In this document: piece after piece, positions 26,501 to 36,075 of the stretch
How the letters are laid out: each line of letters begins with the position of its first letter
How positions within the stretch are numbered: the first letter of the stretch is position 1
Assembly (NCBI GenBank): GCA_030549495.1
Contig: JAUIRK010001043.1
Coordinates: forward strand, 372,001-436,000
Direction: 5' to 3'
DNA: 64,000 nt
Source of the DNA: Nectonema munidae
Lineage: Eukaryota > Nematomorpha > Nectonematoida > Nectonematidae
Translations under genes and position numbers: made by a program
The notes under the pieces: model-generated
What the model saw: the letters and a program-made list of their open reading frames with translations, nothing else
Told to the model about the DNA's origin: nothing
The model's database searches: none

Positions 26501-29500
26501 GTTTTCATTTCGAATCAAGTCTTTTATTTCGTTATTTGATACGTTCTTCAACATAGGCGGCTCTATTAACTGAGTATGAGTAATATCTATCAATTCACTC
26601 CAAGTTTCAGCTTCCCAGTTTATTTTAGGAATTTTCTTTGCTACTTTGACTCCATTTGATTCTCTAAAACAAAAGTCTGAAACACTTAAAAAAAAGTTAA
26701 AGTTTAATATTACCTTTCTCTTAATTCTAAAATTTTACTGAGTGCAGTATTTCTAATACTTTTATCATCACTTTTTATCATTGAATAAAAAAAGTTTTCA
26801 GGAAGTAAACAGAAAGCATTTTTTTGTAAATTATTTTTTACGATACGTATGACATCATCATAAGGAAGTAGCTTCACAGCTTTAATGGTGGAAAAAAGTA
26901 TTAATGGGCTGTCTTGAAGTTTTGATGAAACTTTTATTTTGAACCATGTTGGAGCGTAAATCTGTACAATATATTGCACAATTTTTTTCAGATTTTCACT
27001 TGGTGATACTTCTCTTGTGTATATTGCAAGAAGTCTTATTGCAAGTGTTAGCCACCTTGAATGATTCACAGGACCTATTTTACATTCTATCCATCTTTTA
27101 TCTACTTTTCCTAGACCAATGCCTTTGCTGTACTCAAACAAAAGACGTTGATCGTGGCTGAGATCAGTGAGATCATTTCTGTGGAAGATTTCTCTAGTCA
27201 AAGGAGAATCTATAATTTCAAAACTTACTTGTGCTTGATGTTGTATATTTTCACAACACTTTTGACCCAGCTCCCCCATATATTTTCCTGGACTAACTGT
27301 TACGCCATCAATGTACTTGAATAACGCTCTAAATGGAAGTTCATTTTGATGAAGACTGCATCCGATAGTGTGAAGATTTCTTCCTATCATTTTTTCAAGG
27401 GTGACGACTAAGCCATTCTTCCATCCTGTGTTTGCTGCAGTATTGTCCAAAAGAATGGCGAATATACTCTCAATACTTTTATATTCTTCTAAGACTCTAA
27501 ATGTTTCGTTAGCAAGCACTTCACCAGTCGCGCCAATCAAAGGAACAGTCTTGTGCGTGAGATACTTTCCTTGAGTTTCTCCATCTTCAACTGTAAATGT
27601 TAAATGATGCTCTTTCAAAACATCTCTTTTTAATACCACTTTTTCATCTACAGACTTCTCTATGAACGTTAAAGTTTTAGCGTCAATTTTTCCATCAACG
27701 CCAATGCAAAAAAATTTGTTGTTTGGCCTCATTTCTTGATCACTAATAATATTTACTTTAGCCTTGGCTCTATCTATTTTGCTTTTATCTACCAAAATTT
27801 CTTTGACATTGACTTCTTCTTTGAATAAATGTTTTATGTCATTAAACAAGGCTTAGCCAAAGCTGCTCCTAAGTTAGAAGAACAATCGTGTCTTACTAGC
27901 TCCATTGCATATCTTGGTAACTTTGTAAGATTGTAACTTTCTTTGATATAATATGTATGATTATTCCACTCTTCTTCTTCCTAAAAAATAGTAAAACGAA
28001 ATATATCACTAACAACTTAAATTAATACTACCTGAGACACAAACGAAGAACTTGATGATCTTGATTCAATATTCACTTTCAAATTTTCCGAAATAACATT
28101 AGGTTTCATCTTTTTACTTTTCCTTACAGCATTTTTATCAACAGTAGACATTTGAAAATTCCCCATTGGCCCCACTTTGTTTCTTTGATCACGGAGGTAC
28201 AATCTTTCTTCAATTGGAACTTTTGCATTAGAAGAACATGTGCATAAAATGTGTTCTTTAGTACAATTTGCTTTTTTACATTTGACTCGAGAATCAGAAC
28301 ATGGTACAGTGTTTAAAGAACAAGAACACGATGATAAATCAAAGAGACTATTTATTTTTTTATTTAAATTTTTTTTACTTTTCTTATTATAGATTTATCA
28401 TTAATCAAAGGCAAGTTTGGATTCACTGTACCCCAAATATACTTAAGCACAGAACAAATTTTATCCACTATTGAAAAAAAGTTTAAATCAGGAAATGAGT
28501 TAATGAGAAAATAATAATATTGAATAACTTCCAAATGAGTGCTTGGATGTGTAAACGAAATGTCACATGGACCACCTCCAAATTTATCTTCACTTTTCTT
28601 CCTAGTAACAGGTTTCTTTATTTTAGCTATTTTGAAACTATGTTATATACGAAAAAAAATCTAAGAAAAAAAATTTTAAAGGTATATACGTATAGAAACA
28701 ATTATCTGTAACAAACTCATTTTCGCAAAAATATAAACTAATTTAGAGATTTTTTTCTTTATTTTTCTTTTGTATGCATCAAAATGAAACTACCTTTTAT
28801 AGGATCTTGTTGCGGTTTTAAAATCGACCTACCCTACTACAGAGCTCTAAAGTTAGCACATATGGTAAAAGATTAAGCCAAACGTGGTCTTCGGTTTCAG
28901 ATTGTTTTTACTTTGTGCTTACATGAAAAAGTGAGGTGTGTTGTAATGGCGCATTTCGAATTCTGGTGTGGCTTGTTCTAACTTATAAAAGACATTCTTC
29001 CAGGAGTTTTAGATTTTAGTTTCTGTGTCGTATAACTAAGTTGACTTTATTTGTAAAAAGTATTCGATAATAACTTTTCTCATTTATTATTAATATTATT
29101 ATTATTGTAAGATACCATGTAATATTTTTAAAGTATTCTCTTTTGAAAAGACGTGATCTTTGGGGAAAGGGGGATCTTTTAGCTTATTCCAAGGAAACGC
29201 GAGTTTTTTACTCCTTAAAAATTTAGAGAGAATATGGCGACAATGTACCATATGTGTTATTACAAAATTGGCATTTTCCGAAAAAAGTTTGCTGTATATA
29301 GAAAAATGTTTGAAAATTGAGGATGTTGAAATTTAAATGATATGGGGATGAGGATGTTAATTTTTTGCGAATATCCGATACATCTCTACCTCCTAGAGCA
29401 GTGGATCTGAATCTTTTTCATTTAATTCATCTTTTTGAACTTTCAATCACTCCCAATTATTTTACTTACAATGGCACATTTTTAGCCACCAGATATTTTT

Positions 29501-32500
29501 ATATGTTCATCAATGAAAGCTTAACAATCTTCAAAATGGATTCTTTTATATTCTCTATATTATTCTTACTCAAAAATATGTAATCATTACAAAAAAGAAT
29601 TTGAACTGGACAAACATTCACAATTCATAAAGAGCTAGAGATATATACTCTCTAGACTTCTCTTGTGGCCCTCTTGCCCATGTCTTTTAGACATACTTAA
29701 AAGCAAACTGTATAAAATCTTTCTTCAACGCTCTGATTATTCTTTGTTTAGGCTGGCGTATGGAGCTGCTCTTGACGATATGTGGCCTCACTTTATGTCT
29801 TTCATTAGTCTCAAGAGATTGACTCCGATTCCGGGAGTCGTTTTCATAGTATATTTTTTTCATCTTAATAAAACATATGTTAAACTCTTATATCAGCCCA
29901 ATTGGGACAACTTTGTTAACCTGTTGTTAACCACTTGATACAATAATTGTCGACTTTACAAAATTAAAGATGATGTGTCGTTATAAATGCTCTTTAATAC
30001 AAATCTGCTTTTTAGATCTCGATATCTGATAACAAAAAATAATAAAATTCCAATAAACATCTCTGATACATATTTTCAAATTAGTATTTCTTTGATTTTT
30101 AGGCCTCGAATAATTACCTACGTCTCTGGTGTACATGCGGTTAAAACTAAAAAATAATGCCTAAACACATTAACTATTAAAAGTCGGTTAAAATGTGGTT
30201 GGATAGAAATAATTTGTGTATTGCGATATTTGCATGCAACTTATGTGTTAAGTTGTCCTTTTATCGCCCAAACTATTCTCCACTTTGTTGCACTCTGACA
30301 ATCATCTGAAATTTGAGATTTCGTATGCGCACTCAAATGGCTCTTCGGTTATTTCATGAAATCCCAAGTAAAACACACATGGCACATCTCATTTAAACGA
30401 AATAGCTTCGTTTGTTTCATTATAATATTTATAAAATAAATAATTTTTTTACAATCTCAAATTTTAAAACAAGGTATTTGTGAAATTTTTTTCTTATTTT
30501 ACCAATTTTTTTGTGATGAGCACAAAAATTCTATATATAATATATATATTTCTTTCGAAATTTTCATCACCGGTAAATTCCCGAACGAAATATGTTTTTA
30601 ATATATTTAATCATTTTAATGTTTTTTTAAAAAATAGCTATCAATGTAAAATGGAATCAAATATCATATGTCTTAGGAATATTTACATATGTGGATTACG
30701 TATTTATTTGGCTATGTCTTTCAATGATACAAAGAACGCCTCTTTCAAAATATCTATCATTCGTTGTCAAAGCTTAATTACTTTACTTTAGAATTGGTAT
30801 AAAAATAGGGACTGAATATGGAAAATGACGTTTTTAAGAACATAGACTCACAGAGCAGATCTAAAGTTCTTGGTGATGATATCGGGAACGCATTTTTGAT
30901 GCAAACTTTCGCATTCCCTGAATTCTTCGGAAAACTAATGAAAACTATTGTGATGAAGCCAATGTTTTATTTATTAGTCACGACGAAAATGAAATAATAA
31001 AAAATAAATTTAAAGTTTTTTAGTTGTCGTTATCGCATCCAAAGGAAGAATAATCTTCCATAACTGCACAGATGGTAGGGTTAGTCACGATCGGGAATCG
31101 AACCCAGACCATCTGGATCGAGACCTTACGCTCCCACCACTAAGCCATCTGGCGACAAATAGAAAAAATTGAAATTTTCTAATTCCCGTGAAGCCAAGGA
31201 TGTTCGGAAATGATAACGGTAACAGTGAAGCGTTAAAATTTTCCACCGGTGATAAAATAGCGGATTGCGAACGTTAATATGATGATTCAGTTAAATAATA
31301 TCAGAAATTTTAGCGTATGATGATGATGTTGCATTGTGGAAATGTTCGAATGACATTTGATCTAGAACCCATTCATACTCGTGGTAAGCACGCGTGTTCT
31401 TTCATGATTTCCTTCTTTCAGGGCTTGATAGCTAGTTTGCTTCTCTTCCTGGGAAACATAGATCAATTGGTTGGCTTATTCGGATTTGCTTCATGGATCA
31501 TCTATGGCATGACAATGGTTGCTCTGTTGACGCTGCGCTACACCCAACCCAAAAAGTTCAGACCTTACAAGGTAGCCCCATTTTTCTTTCAAAATCCCCT
31601 CATCTCTCGTTCTGTGTGCTTCGTGTCTAGGTTTTCATTGGGATCCCCATTGTGATGCTCTTTCTCTCCATATACCTGGTTGTTCTGCCAATCATCAATG
31701 ATCCCAAATTCGAATACGTCTACGCCATCCTAGCAATCCTCTCTTGCCTCATCTTCTATGTTCCTTTTATCTACTTCAAAATACAGTCTCGTTGTTGGAG
31801 TATGTCTTCTCTCTCTCTCTCTTCTAATTCAATGTTTCCTAAAAATTATCTCTCTCCCAATTTTATGCCTTCTAAGATTTTTCACTAAGAAGAAAAGTTA
31901 CCATTTATGCGTAGTGAGAAACGGATATACCTTTATTTACTATATCATGAGTTGAGAATGTCTAATTCATCCAAACACCCAATATTCCGTCCTTAAAAAG
32001 TACGCTATTCAAGTAGCTTATATACCCAAATTTCAAACTTCAAATTCAACCATATGTAGAGATACGAGAGTGGCGGAAGTCAGAATTTTTAAGCACTAAA
32101 ATATAGTTTTTTTATTATATAAAAATAAGTTTACGTTTTGTAAGCATATGAAGTGGCCTTTCTATAGTTGGAGTCGGAGTAGTTTATTTTCCCTGAGGCT
32201 TCGCAACCCGGATAGATACTTCAGTCATATCAGTGGTATAAATGGTTGATGTGTTGAATGCTTGCTTTCTTGATCGATTTGAACAATATCAATAAATTAT
32301 TCTTTTAAATTTTATGTTTTTCATTATAAGACGTGGGTTGAGTTTAAATAGAATTTTTATAAAGCAAAAAGATCTGTCTTATAGCTATAGCTGTGTGTTT
32401 ACGTAATTTAATTTTTGTCATCAATTAAACGATTGCACCACGAAGAAAAAATTGCGGGATTTTATCGCACCTTGTGGACATTGTGTTCACCAATCATTTA

Positions 32501-34939
32501 GTTTACTGAAACATAGCACTAAGAAGTTATTCACATATAGAGATATATACCAGTGGTTCTCAACCTGGAGTGCGTGAAGATTAGATAAGGGCTCCGTGAA
32601 AATGTTTTATATTATATATGTCCCTATCGCTAGATTCCATATACAGGGAAAACAGATTTAATAGGGTTTGGACTTGGGACTATAAGTGCACACATTTATA
32701 TATTTCAAGGAAGTTCTTTGGAACAAAATAAAGTTGGGAGAGAAGGAAGAGCCCCTTTCTTTAATCGATCATAAAATATCGAATTCATTTTGGAAAAAAT
32801 AAAACCATTTTCTCAAGTTTTCATTTTTTCCTTTTAATAAACAGATAAATATCTTTATTACTTTTGTTCGTTACTTTTTCTATGAAAGAAAGAGTGGTAC
32901 TTTTTTTGTCTCCTTCTTGGCTCGCTAGCTGGCTATTTAAAAAATAATAGTACATTAAATTTGAAAGTAAAGGTAGGCTCTTCCATTCAGGCAATGATGA
33001 AGAACAAAGTATACAAAAAAAGAGTTTTTATTTGCAACAAAAATTTTAATGCAAAATGACATATTTCGCTTCTTCAAAGAAAAGCTTTATCAAACTTCGA
33101 TCAAATGAAGTAGGCGACTGATTGAGGATGTATACTATGCTATAAAACTCTCTTTTTGTACACTTTGTTCTTCATCAGTAAAACTTAGCTCTAGCTCCGA
33201 CTCCAAAGCCCTGGTTTCAACAAAGAAACAAACCTCAAACATCTCAATAAAATTATTATAGATACAAAAAATTATCATCAGTGATGAGATTATATCGTAC
33301 AGTGAGTTAGGTAGTTTGATTCCCTTATGAACAAAAATCACAACTCTAAATTGGCATCCTAAGCAATCAAACACTTGATGCCATTCTCTACAACTTATTT
33401 GTGCGTTGAACACGCTTTTTTATATCAAATCAAAACACACAAATCTTCGCCTAAGACCAACTACTACCATACAACGAAACAGCTATGACATTGTTAGCCC
33501 CAAAATTGTTTAGCTCCAGCTAGTTTTAAATTATAAATTTTTTTAATTCATGTATTTATGTAAATTTTTTGATGGATAAAATGTTTTTAAAATTTATTTA
33601 TATAAGTTTGATCTTAAAAATAGATTCATTGCCTCAACAATGATCTTCTTTCATACTAGCGCGTAGATCGGATTTTAAAATTTTCCGAGCCCAACTGTGA
33701 GACTTTAGATACATCATGAAATGGCTTGGAGCCAGATATGGGGAGCCGCATTTTGTTATTCTAGTAGAAAAATTGGGGGGCTCCAGCTCCAAAGCCCTGG
33801 TTTCAACAAAGCAACCTCAAACATCTCAATAAAATTATGTTATTTTTTAAAAGCGCTCTATTTACTATCTAAATCTAATATGTATATTTACTATATCAGC
33901 CTTATAATTCAGAAACATTATTTTATTGTAGGGGATTCGTAGGATAGGAAGGTTGGTAGCCACTGATATATATATATATTGTGAATTTTGGCGAATATAT
34001 TAATCTGAAACTTTTTTTTCATTAAGTTATATAGAAAATAAATGATTGTTCGAGAAAAAAAAGACTACGCGAACTTTTTTTTAACTCGTAGTCATTGATG
34101 TATGAAAGTTGCCATTTTCTACACTTTTAAGCTTGTTGACAACAAAATAATTATAGTATTTTTTTTAACTAATTTTAATCAGTTGCTTTTTGATTGATTA
34201 AGCAACTGCTTATTTTTAGTTTTTTTCATGACATTTAACTTTTGGATTTAGAATTGGTTCATCGCTAATGATAGACAACCACTCTTTACGGTTCACTTTG
34301 ATACAAAATACTATCTTGAAAAAAATTAGTTTAAATAGATCCACAAAATGCGATGCTTTCTGTTCTTGTATGTTTTGAAAAAAATGTTTCCGAAATGTCA
34401 TGAATAAAAATTGAGCGGAAATCTTTATTCAGATCAATTCTTTGACAATCGATTGCTTCCTTTCCTTTCGTCTAGCGCTTGATTTGATCCAAAAACGAAC
34501 ATGATGCTCAAAAATTTATTGTCAAAGAATATATTTGCTTAAAAGTTTTTCTATTTTGTTTTTCATGTTTTGCAATGAAATCCTCTTTGCCTTAAACCTA
34601 TAAAATAAAAATGATTTATTCCACGTTTGGTCATGTCTGAGTAATGAATAAAGAATCAACATCCCACGAAACCGCCTTACCACTGGTCCACCTAATCCGG
34701 TGAACTAATTAGTGTAGAAAAAAATTATTTTGACTAAAATAATTACCCGCAGGTTTAGAACACTGTAGTCTTCTCTTCTTTTCATTAACCTTTCACTGAT
34801 ACGATCTTTTTTTCTTTAAGTTGCTTTAACTAAGTTTGTTCAAAAGATCTTTGAAGTCGTGCCAGAAAAGAAGGAGCTCACGAATGGCAAGCTTCTCGAA
34901 GGAGAAAACTCTAAACTTTCAGATGGGCAAAGCTTTTGA
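11542..34939 (+). CDS. SLC7A9-like: SLC7-family amino-acid exchanger, b(0,+)AT/SLC7A9-like (13 exons)
   Basis: Joined coding exons are 11542-11557, 14347-14427, 18624-18725, 18781-19053, 21459-21584, 24053-24152, 24220-24264, 25555-25678, 25743-25849, 29752-29848, 31422-31571, 31631-31799 and 34821-34939. They total 1,509 nt (502 residues), with GT-AG at every intron and the frame kept throughout. The protein has the APC fold of a 12-helix plasma-membrane exchanger. The unwound TM1 motif TMIGAGIF lies at residues 30-37, the light-chain signature [17 protein letters not shown] at 68-84, the TM6 region [17 protein letters not shown] at 223-239, and NLPLAI at 249-254. The C-terminal FEVVPEKKE (474-482) resembles the MEVVPPEE tail of vertebrate b(0,+)AT, hence the choice within SLC7. 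Known members exchange cationic or neutral amino acids and pair with a glycoprotein heavy chain. Oddities: the TM3-TM4 loop (about 128-148) lacks the usual heavy-chain cysteine, and about 7 residues (RSNKFFG, 94-100) are inserted before PIPSF. It could instead be another SLC7 light chain (LAT or y+LAT type). The family call is secure; the paralogue is not. Confidence 0.9.
12436..12993. mobile_element. Foldback element with about 160-bp inverted arms, in intron 1
   Basis: The arms at about 12436-12597 and 12827-12993 are inverted copies. Shared blocks include AAATTTGCCGTA, AAAACTCA, GGCAAAATTG (as its complement), TTTGTGATAAAAA, GTACCATTTTATCTCTT and CAAACAACCAA. The spacer is about 230 bp and AT-rich. 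Short spurious frames in both arms read as near copies of each other for this reason. No flanking duplication was identified. Confidence 0.75.
13813..14145. mobile_element. hAT-type MITE in intron 1
   Basis: Begins CAAGGGTCAGCAAACTACG with GCCGGCCAGATCTGG inside, like the ends of Charlie-type hATs. The right end, inverted, is CAGAGATCACCAAACTTTTC. The flanks ATTTAGCG and ATCTAGCC match at 6 of 8 bases, consistent with an old 8-bp duplication. It is 333 bp. Confidence 0.7.
14347..14427 (+). CDS. SLC7A9-like: SLC7A9-like exon 2
   Basis: Encodes residues 6-33, the cytosolic N-terminus and start of TM1 ([14 protein letters not shown]). The acceptor is GATAG at 14346 and the donor is GTTCAT at 14428. 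The last codon is split after one base. Confidence 0.85.
17281..17511. mobile_element. Short TIR element (MITE) in intron 2
   Basis: The left GAAAATTTTCGTCCACCATG continues GTCATC. The right end, inverted, reads GAAAAATTTTCGGCCACCATG without its first base and likewise continues GTCATC. The TIRs are about 33 bp. The flanking 8-mers TTTTAAAG and TTTATAAG match at 6 of 8. It is 231 bp, and the open frame across it is not a gene. Confidence 0.65.
18342..18483. repeat. Inverted repeat in intron 2
   Basis: ATACCATTTTTACTTTA at 18342-18358 is the exact complement of TAAAGTAAAAATGGTAT at about 18467-18483. The interior is itself rich in AAAGA/TCTTT motifs. It is probably a small MITE. Confidence 0.5.
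18624..18725 (+). CDS. SLC7A9-like: SLC7A9-like exon 3
   Basis: Encodes residues 33-67: the rest of the TM1 substrate motif ([12 protein letters not shown]) and TM2. The acceptor is TTCAG at 18623 and the donor is GTAAGC. The following intron is only 55 bp. Confidence 0.92.
18781..19053 (+). CDS. SLC7A9-like: SLC7A9-like exon 4
   Basis: The longest exon (273 nt), encoding residues 67-158 from the end of TM2 through TM4. It contains [14 protein letters not shown] and the extra RSNKFFG residues. The extracellular loop here has no cysteine. The acceptor is CTTAG and the donor is GTAAGT. Confidence 0.92.
20189..20443. mobile_element. hAT-type MITE in intron 4
   Basis: The termini are CAGTGGCGGAGCC and, inverted, CAATGGCGGATCC. 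A perfect 8-bp duplication, ATCAAAAG, occurs at 20181-20188 and 20444-20451. It is 255 bp and non-coding. Confidence 0.9.
21459..21584 (+). CDS. SLC7A9-like: SLC7A9-like exon 5
   Basis: Encodes residues 158-200. [17 protein letters not shown] is the usual SLC7 motif, followed by TM5 ([12 protein letters not shown]) and AQG. The acceptor is ATCAG at 21458 and the donor is GTAACA. Confidence 0.9.
23596..23750. mobile_element. Short TIR repeat (GAGATGTGTCGGAT) in intron 5
   Basis: The left GAGATGTGTCGGAT and the inverted right GAGATGCATCGGAT face each other over about 150 bp. A related, more decayed copy lies at about 29281-29390 in intron 9, ending in ATATCCGATACATCTC. Confidence 0.5.
24053..24152 (+). 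CDS. SLC7A9-like: SLC7A9-like exon 6
   Basis: Encodes residues 200-233. It carries the extracellular stretch before TM6 and the substrate-site motif [11 protein letters not shown]. The acceptor is TTCAG and the donor is GTAAGA. The next intron is 67 bp. Confidence 0.92.
24220..24264 (+). CDS. SLC7A9-like: SLC7A9-like exon 7 (45 nt)
   Basis: A small exon for residues 233-248 ([14 protein letters not shown]) between the acceptor TTTAG at 24219 and the donor GTAAAA. It is placed by the strongly conserved SLC7 string WNQLNYITEE..NP. Confidence 0.9.
24686..24920. mobile_element. Decayed hAT-type MITE in intron 7
   Basis: Starts CAGCGTTTTTCAAACTGTGG followed by GTCCCGACCC. A complementary GGGTCGCGATGCAAACTGTG occurs near 24894-24913. 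The right boundary is unclear. Confidence 0.4.
25555..25678 (+). CDS. SLC7A9-like: SLC7A9-like exon 8
   Basis: Encodes residues 248-289: [20 protein letters not shown] (TM7) and the loop ending SNAVGI. The acceptor is TCTAG and the donor is GTATGT. The next intron is 64 bp. Confidence 0.92.
25743..25849 (+). CDS. SLC7A9-like: SLC7A9-like exon 9
   Basis: Encodes residues 290-325: [20 protein letters not shown] (TM8) and [11 protein letters not shown]. The acceptor is CGCAG at 25742 and the donor is GTAACT. The following 3.9-kb intron holds the complete TIR transposon at 26068-28836. Confidence 0.92.
26060..26067. repeat. Left target-site duplication CTACAGAG
   Basis: Immediately abuts the TIR starting at 26068. 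Identical to 28837-28844. Confidence 0.9.
26068..28836 (-). mobile_element. 2.77-kb TIR DNA transposon of unassigned superfamily, inside intron 9
   Basis: Both ends share TAGGGTAGGTCGATTT as a perfect inverted repeat. A second inverted block follows inward (AAAACCGCA, then ATCCTAT), giving imperfect TIRs of about 40-50 bp. The element is bounded on both sides by the 8-bp direct repeat CTACAGAG (26060-26067 and 28837-28844), a target-site duplication. Eight-base duplications are typical of hAT and P-type elements. It carries one minus-strand, intron-containing transposase-like gene listed separately. It lies antisense to the SLC7A9-like host gene. Confidence 0.9.
26300..28620 (-). CDS. Transposase-like protein with D-D-CxxH signature (spliced)
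   Basis: Visible exons on the minus strand: about 28620-28032, 27981-26714 and 26663-26300, joined by two 50-bp GT-AG introns (28031-27982 and 26713-26664). The first exon has a cysteine-rich segment ([25 protein letters not shown]) followed by [17 protein letters not shown]. The middle exon has an RNase-H-like pattern: GVDGK (first Asp, near 27695), [14 protein letters not shown] (second Asp, near 27446), [16 protein letters not shown] (CxxH, near 27355) and [14 protein letters not shown]. The last exon has [16 protein letters not shown] and [12 protein letters not shown] recall similar uncharacterised multi-copy proteins from arthropods and cnidarians but know no assigned superfamily. Two single-base frame breaks are visible, one in a poly-A tract near 28365 and one near 27854, so this copy is probably dead or recently decayed. 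The start codon is not resolved. Confidence 0.75.
28837..28844. repeat. Right target-site duplication CTACAGAG
   Basis: Immediately follows the right TIR, which ends at 28836. Confidence 0.9.
29752..29848 (+). CDS. SLC7A9-like: SLC7A9-like exon 10
   Basis: Encodes residues 325-357: [20 protein letters not shown], then [11 protein letters not shown] at the start of TM9. The acceptor is TTTAG and the donor is GTATAT. Confidence 0.9.
31021..31156 (-). repeat. tRNA-derived SINE, family 2, in intron 10
   Basis: The complement begins GTCGCCAGATGGCTTAGTGG (A box), then GGTCTGGGTTCGATTCCCGA (B box), then a non-tRNA body with GGAAGATTATTCTTCC and GGATGCGATAACGACAAC. A tRNA scan may flag it, but its stems do not form a full cloverleaf. 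Confidence 0.7.
31422..31571 (+). CDS. SLC7A9-like: SLC7A9-like exon 11
   Basis: Encodes residues 358-407: TM9-TM10 ([31 protein letters not shown]) and the conserved R-P-K of RPYK. The acceptor is TTCAG and the donor is GTAGCC. The next intron is 59 bp. Confidence 0.92.
31631..31799 (+). CDS. SLC7A9-like: SLC7A9-like exon 12
   Basis: Encodes residues 408-464, the last two helices (TM11 and TM12). [18 protein letters not shown] matches the LVLAPII...WEYLYC pattern of the family. The donor is GTATGT. Confidence 0.9.
32551..33965. mobile_element. hAT-type non-autonomous element in intron 12
   Basis: The left terminus is CAGTGGTTCTCAACCT and the right, inverted, is CAGTGGCTACCAACCT. The flanking 8-mers are ATATATAC and ATATATAT (7 of 8 match, though in AT-rich context). 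It is 1,415 bp with no recognisable transposase. Inside, a segment of about 55-60 bp at 33200-33260 recurs as a direct repeat at 33782-33838. Confidence 0.65.
34821..34939 (+). CDS. SLC7A9-like: SLC7A9-like exon 13 (stop codon)
   Basis: Encodes residues 464-502, the cytosolic C-tail with [10 protein letters not shown], ending TGA at 34937-34939. The acceptor is TTTAAG at 34820. No canonical AATAAA follows closely; AATATA near 35151 is the nearest candidate signal. Confidence 0.85.
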
Positions 34940-35993
34940 AGTTGATTTGTTTATGTGTATGTGTGTGTATGTTTTTTTGTGTTGAAAGTGTTTTTATTTT
35001 TAACAACTAGTCTTTATCTCCCTTAGGGCCAATTTTTAGTTTTATTTTTTATTTGCAAAAATGAAGAAATTGTGTGTAGTTTGCATGTATAATCTGTAGA
35101 ACCATTAATATTTTGTGATAATAATGTAAATCGATTTAATTTCTTTTTTCAATATAAAATTTTCTTTTGTACTCTCCTTTCTACCACAAGTTTCATTTTG
35201 TTCATCAAGAAGGCGTAAGCTTTTTGTTGTCCTCTTTCAAAATGGCACAACTGTTATCTAACTCAGTGATTTCAAATAGTGGTCTTTGTGGACCCTAAGA
35301 AGTGTCGGTGAGAGAGATCAGAGTGAATGACTGGAGCAAAGCATGAAAAAAATAACATAAATATATTGATCTTTTTAGTTAAGATAAGAATTGTTTGTAA
35401 CGTTCGCAGTTTTTGCCTTCGGTATATAATGGTATCAGTCGGAATTGTGGGTTCCGAGTCCATCTACGCACTAACAAAAATTTTACTACTAGGTTTTTGC
35501 ATCCACTAACCTTACAAGAATTGATACTGAATATATATGATAGATACAGCTTAGAGATAGATGCAAAGCTAACACTAACGCTCCAAATTAGAGAAGGAGT
35601 GGCTAGCTTGATTCTAACAAGAATGTTAGAAATCTTAAACAGTTACAAAAAACTCTTCACTAAAGAAAACAAGTACAGATCCATTAGGCATAAAGTATTT
35701 CAGCGGTTTCTTTTTTCAAGATGTAGTGACCATGTTTACTACACTTGCGTGAATAATAAGAAAAAAATATTTTTTATTAAATTTTATCACAAATTTTTGT
35801 TTAAAATGAAAGTGGAGTTGTTAGCGTGTTAAAATGTTTTTGTAAAAAACACACAAAAAATTTATTTAATTTTTCCACAGCCCTATAAATGCTATATATC
35901 ATTTAAACTGTCAAAATTTTTTATCAGTGTTTACATTTGAGGAAAAAACTATTAAAAATTTCAATTAAATAAGTTTGATATATGATATCAAAT

Positions 35994-36075
35994 CATCATC
36001 ATCATCCATTTTGCTTTGTAGGCCTGGTTATTGTTCTCAAAGGGTCGGGGTCAACCAGTTTGATGCAACAACTAC
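35994..36075 (-). mobile_element. Severely 5'-truncated LINE tail with 17-bp target duplication
   Basis: The 82-bp insert reads, on the minus strand, GTTGACCCCGACCCTTTGAG, then GCCTACAAAGCAAAATGG and a (GAT)n tail. It is flanked by identical GATATATGATATCAAAT at 35977-35993 and 36076-36092. The tail resembles the 3' end of the LINE at 41437-42366 (ACAAATGGATGATGATGATG), suggesting the same family. Confidence 0.75.

Noticed and set aside
29403-29430. hAT end (CAGTGGATCTGAATCTTTTTC)
   Set aside because: No matching opposite end or duplication found nearby.
31085-31156. tRNA gene candidate (minus strand)
   Set aside because: A and B boxes are present, but the stems do not pair into a cloverleaf and the same body recurs at 41060-41190. 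It is a SINE.
35413-35832. 139-residue frame downstream of the transporter gene
   Set aside because: No recognisable family and it starts in hAT-end-like sequence. Treated as chance or debris.
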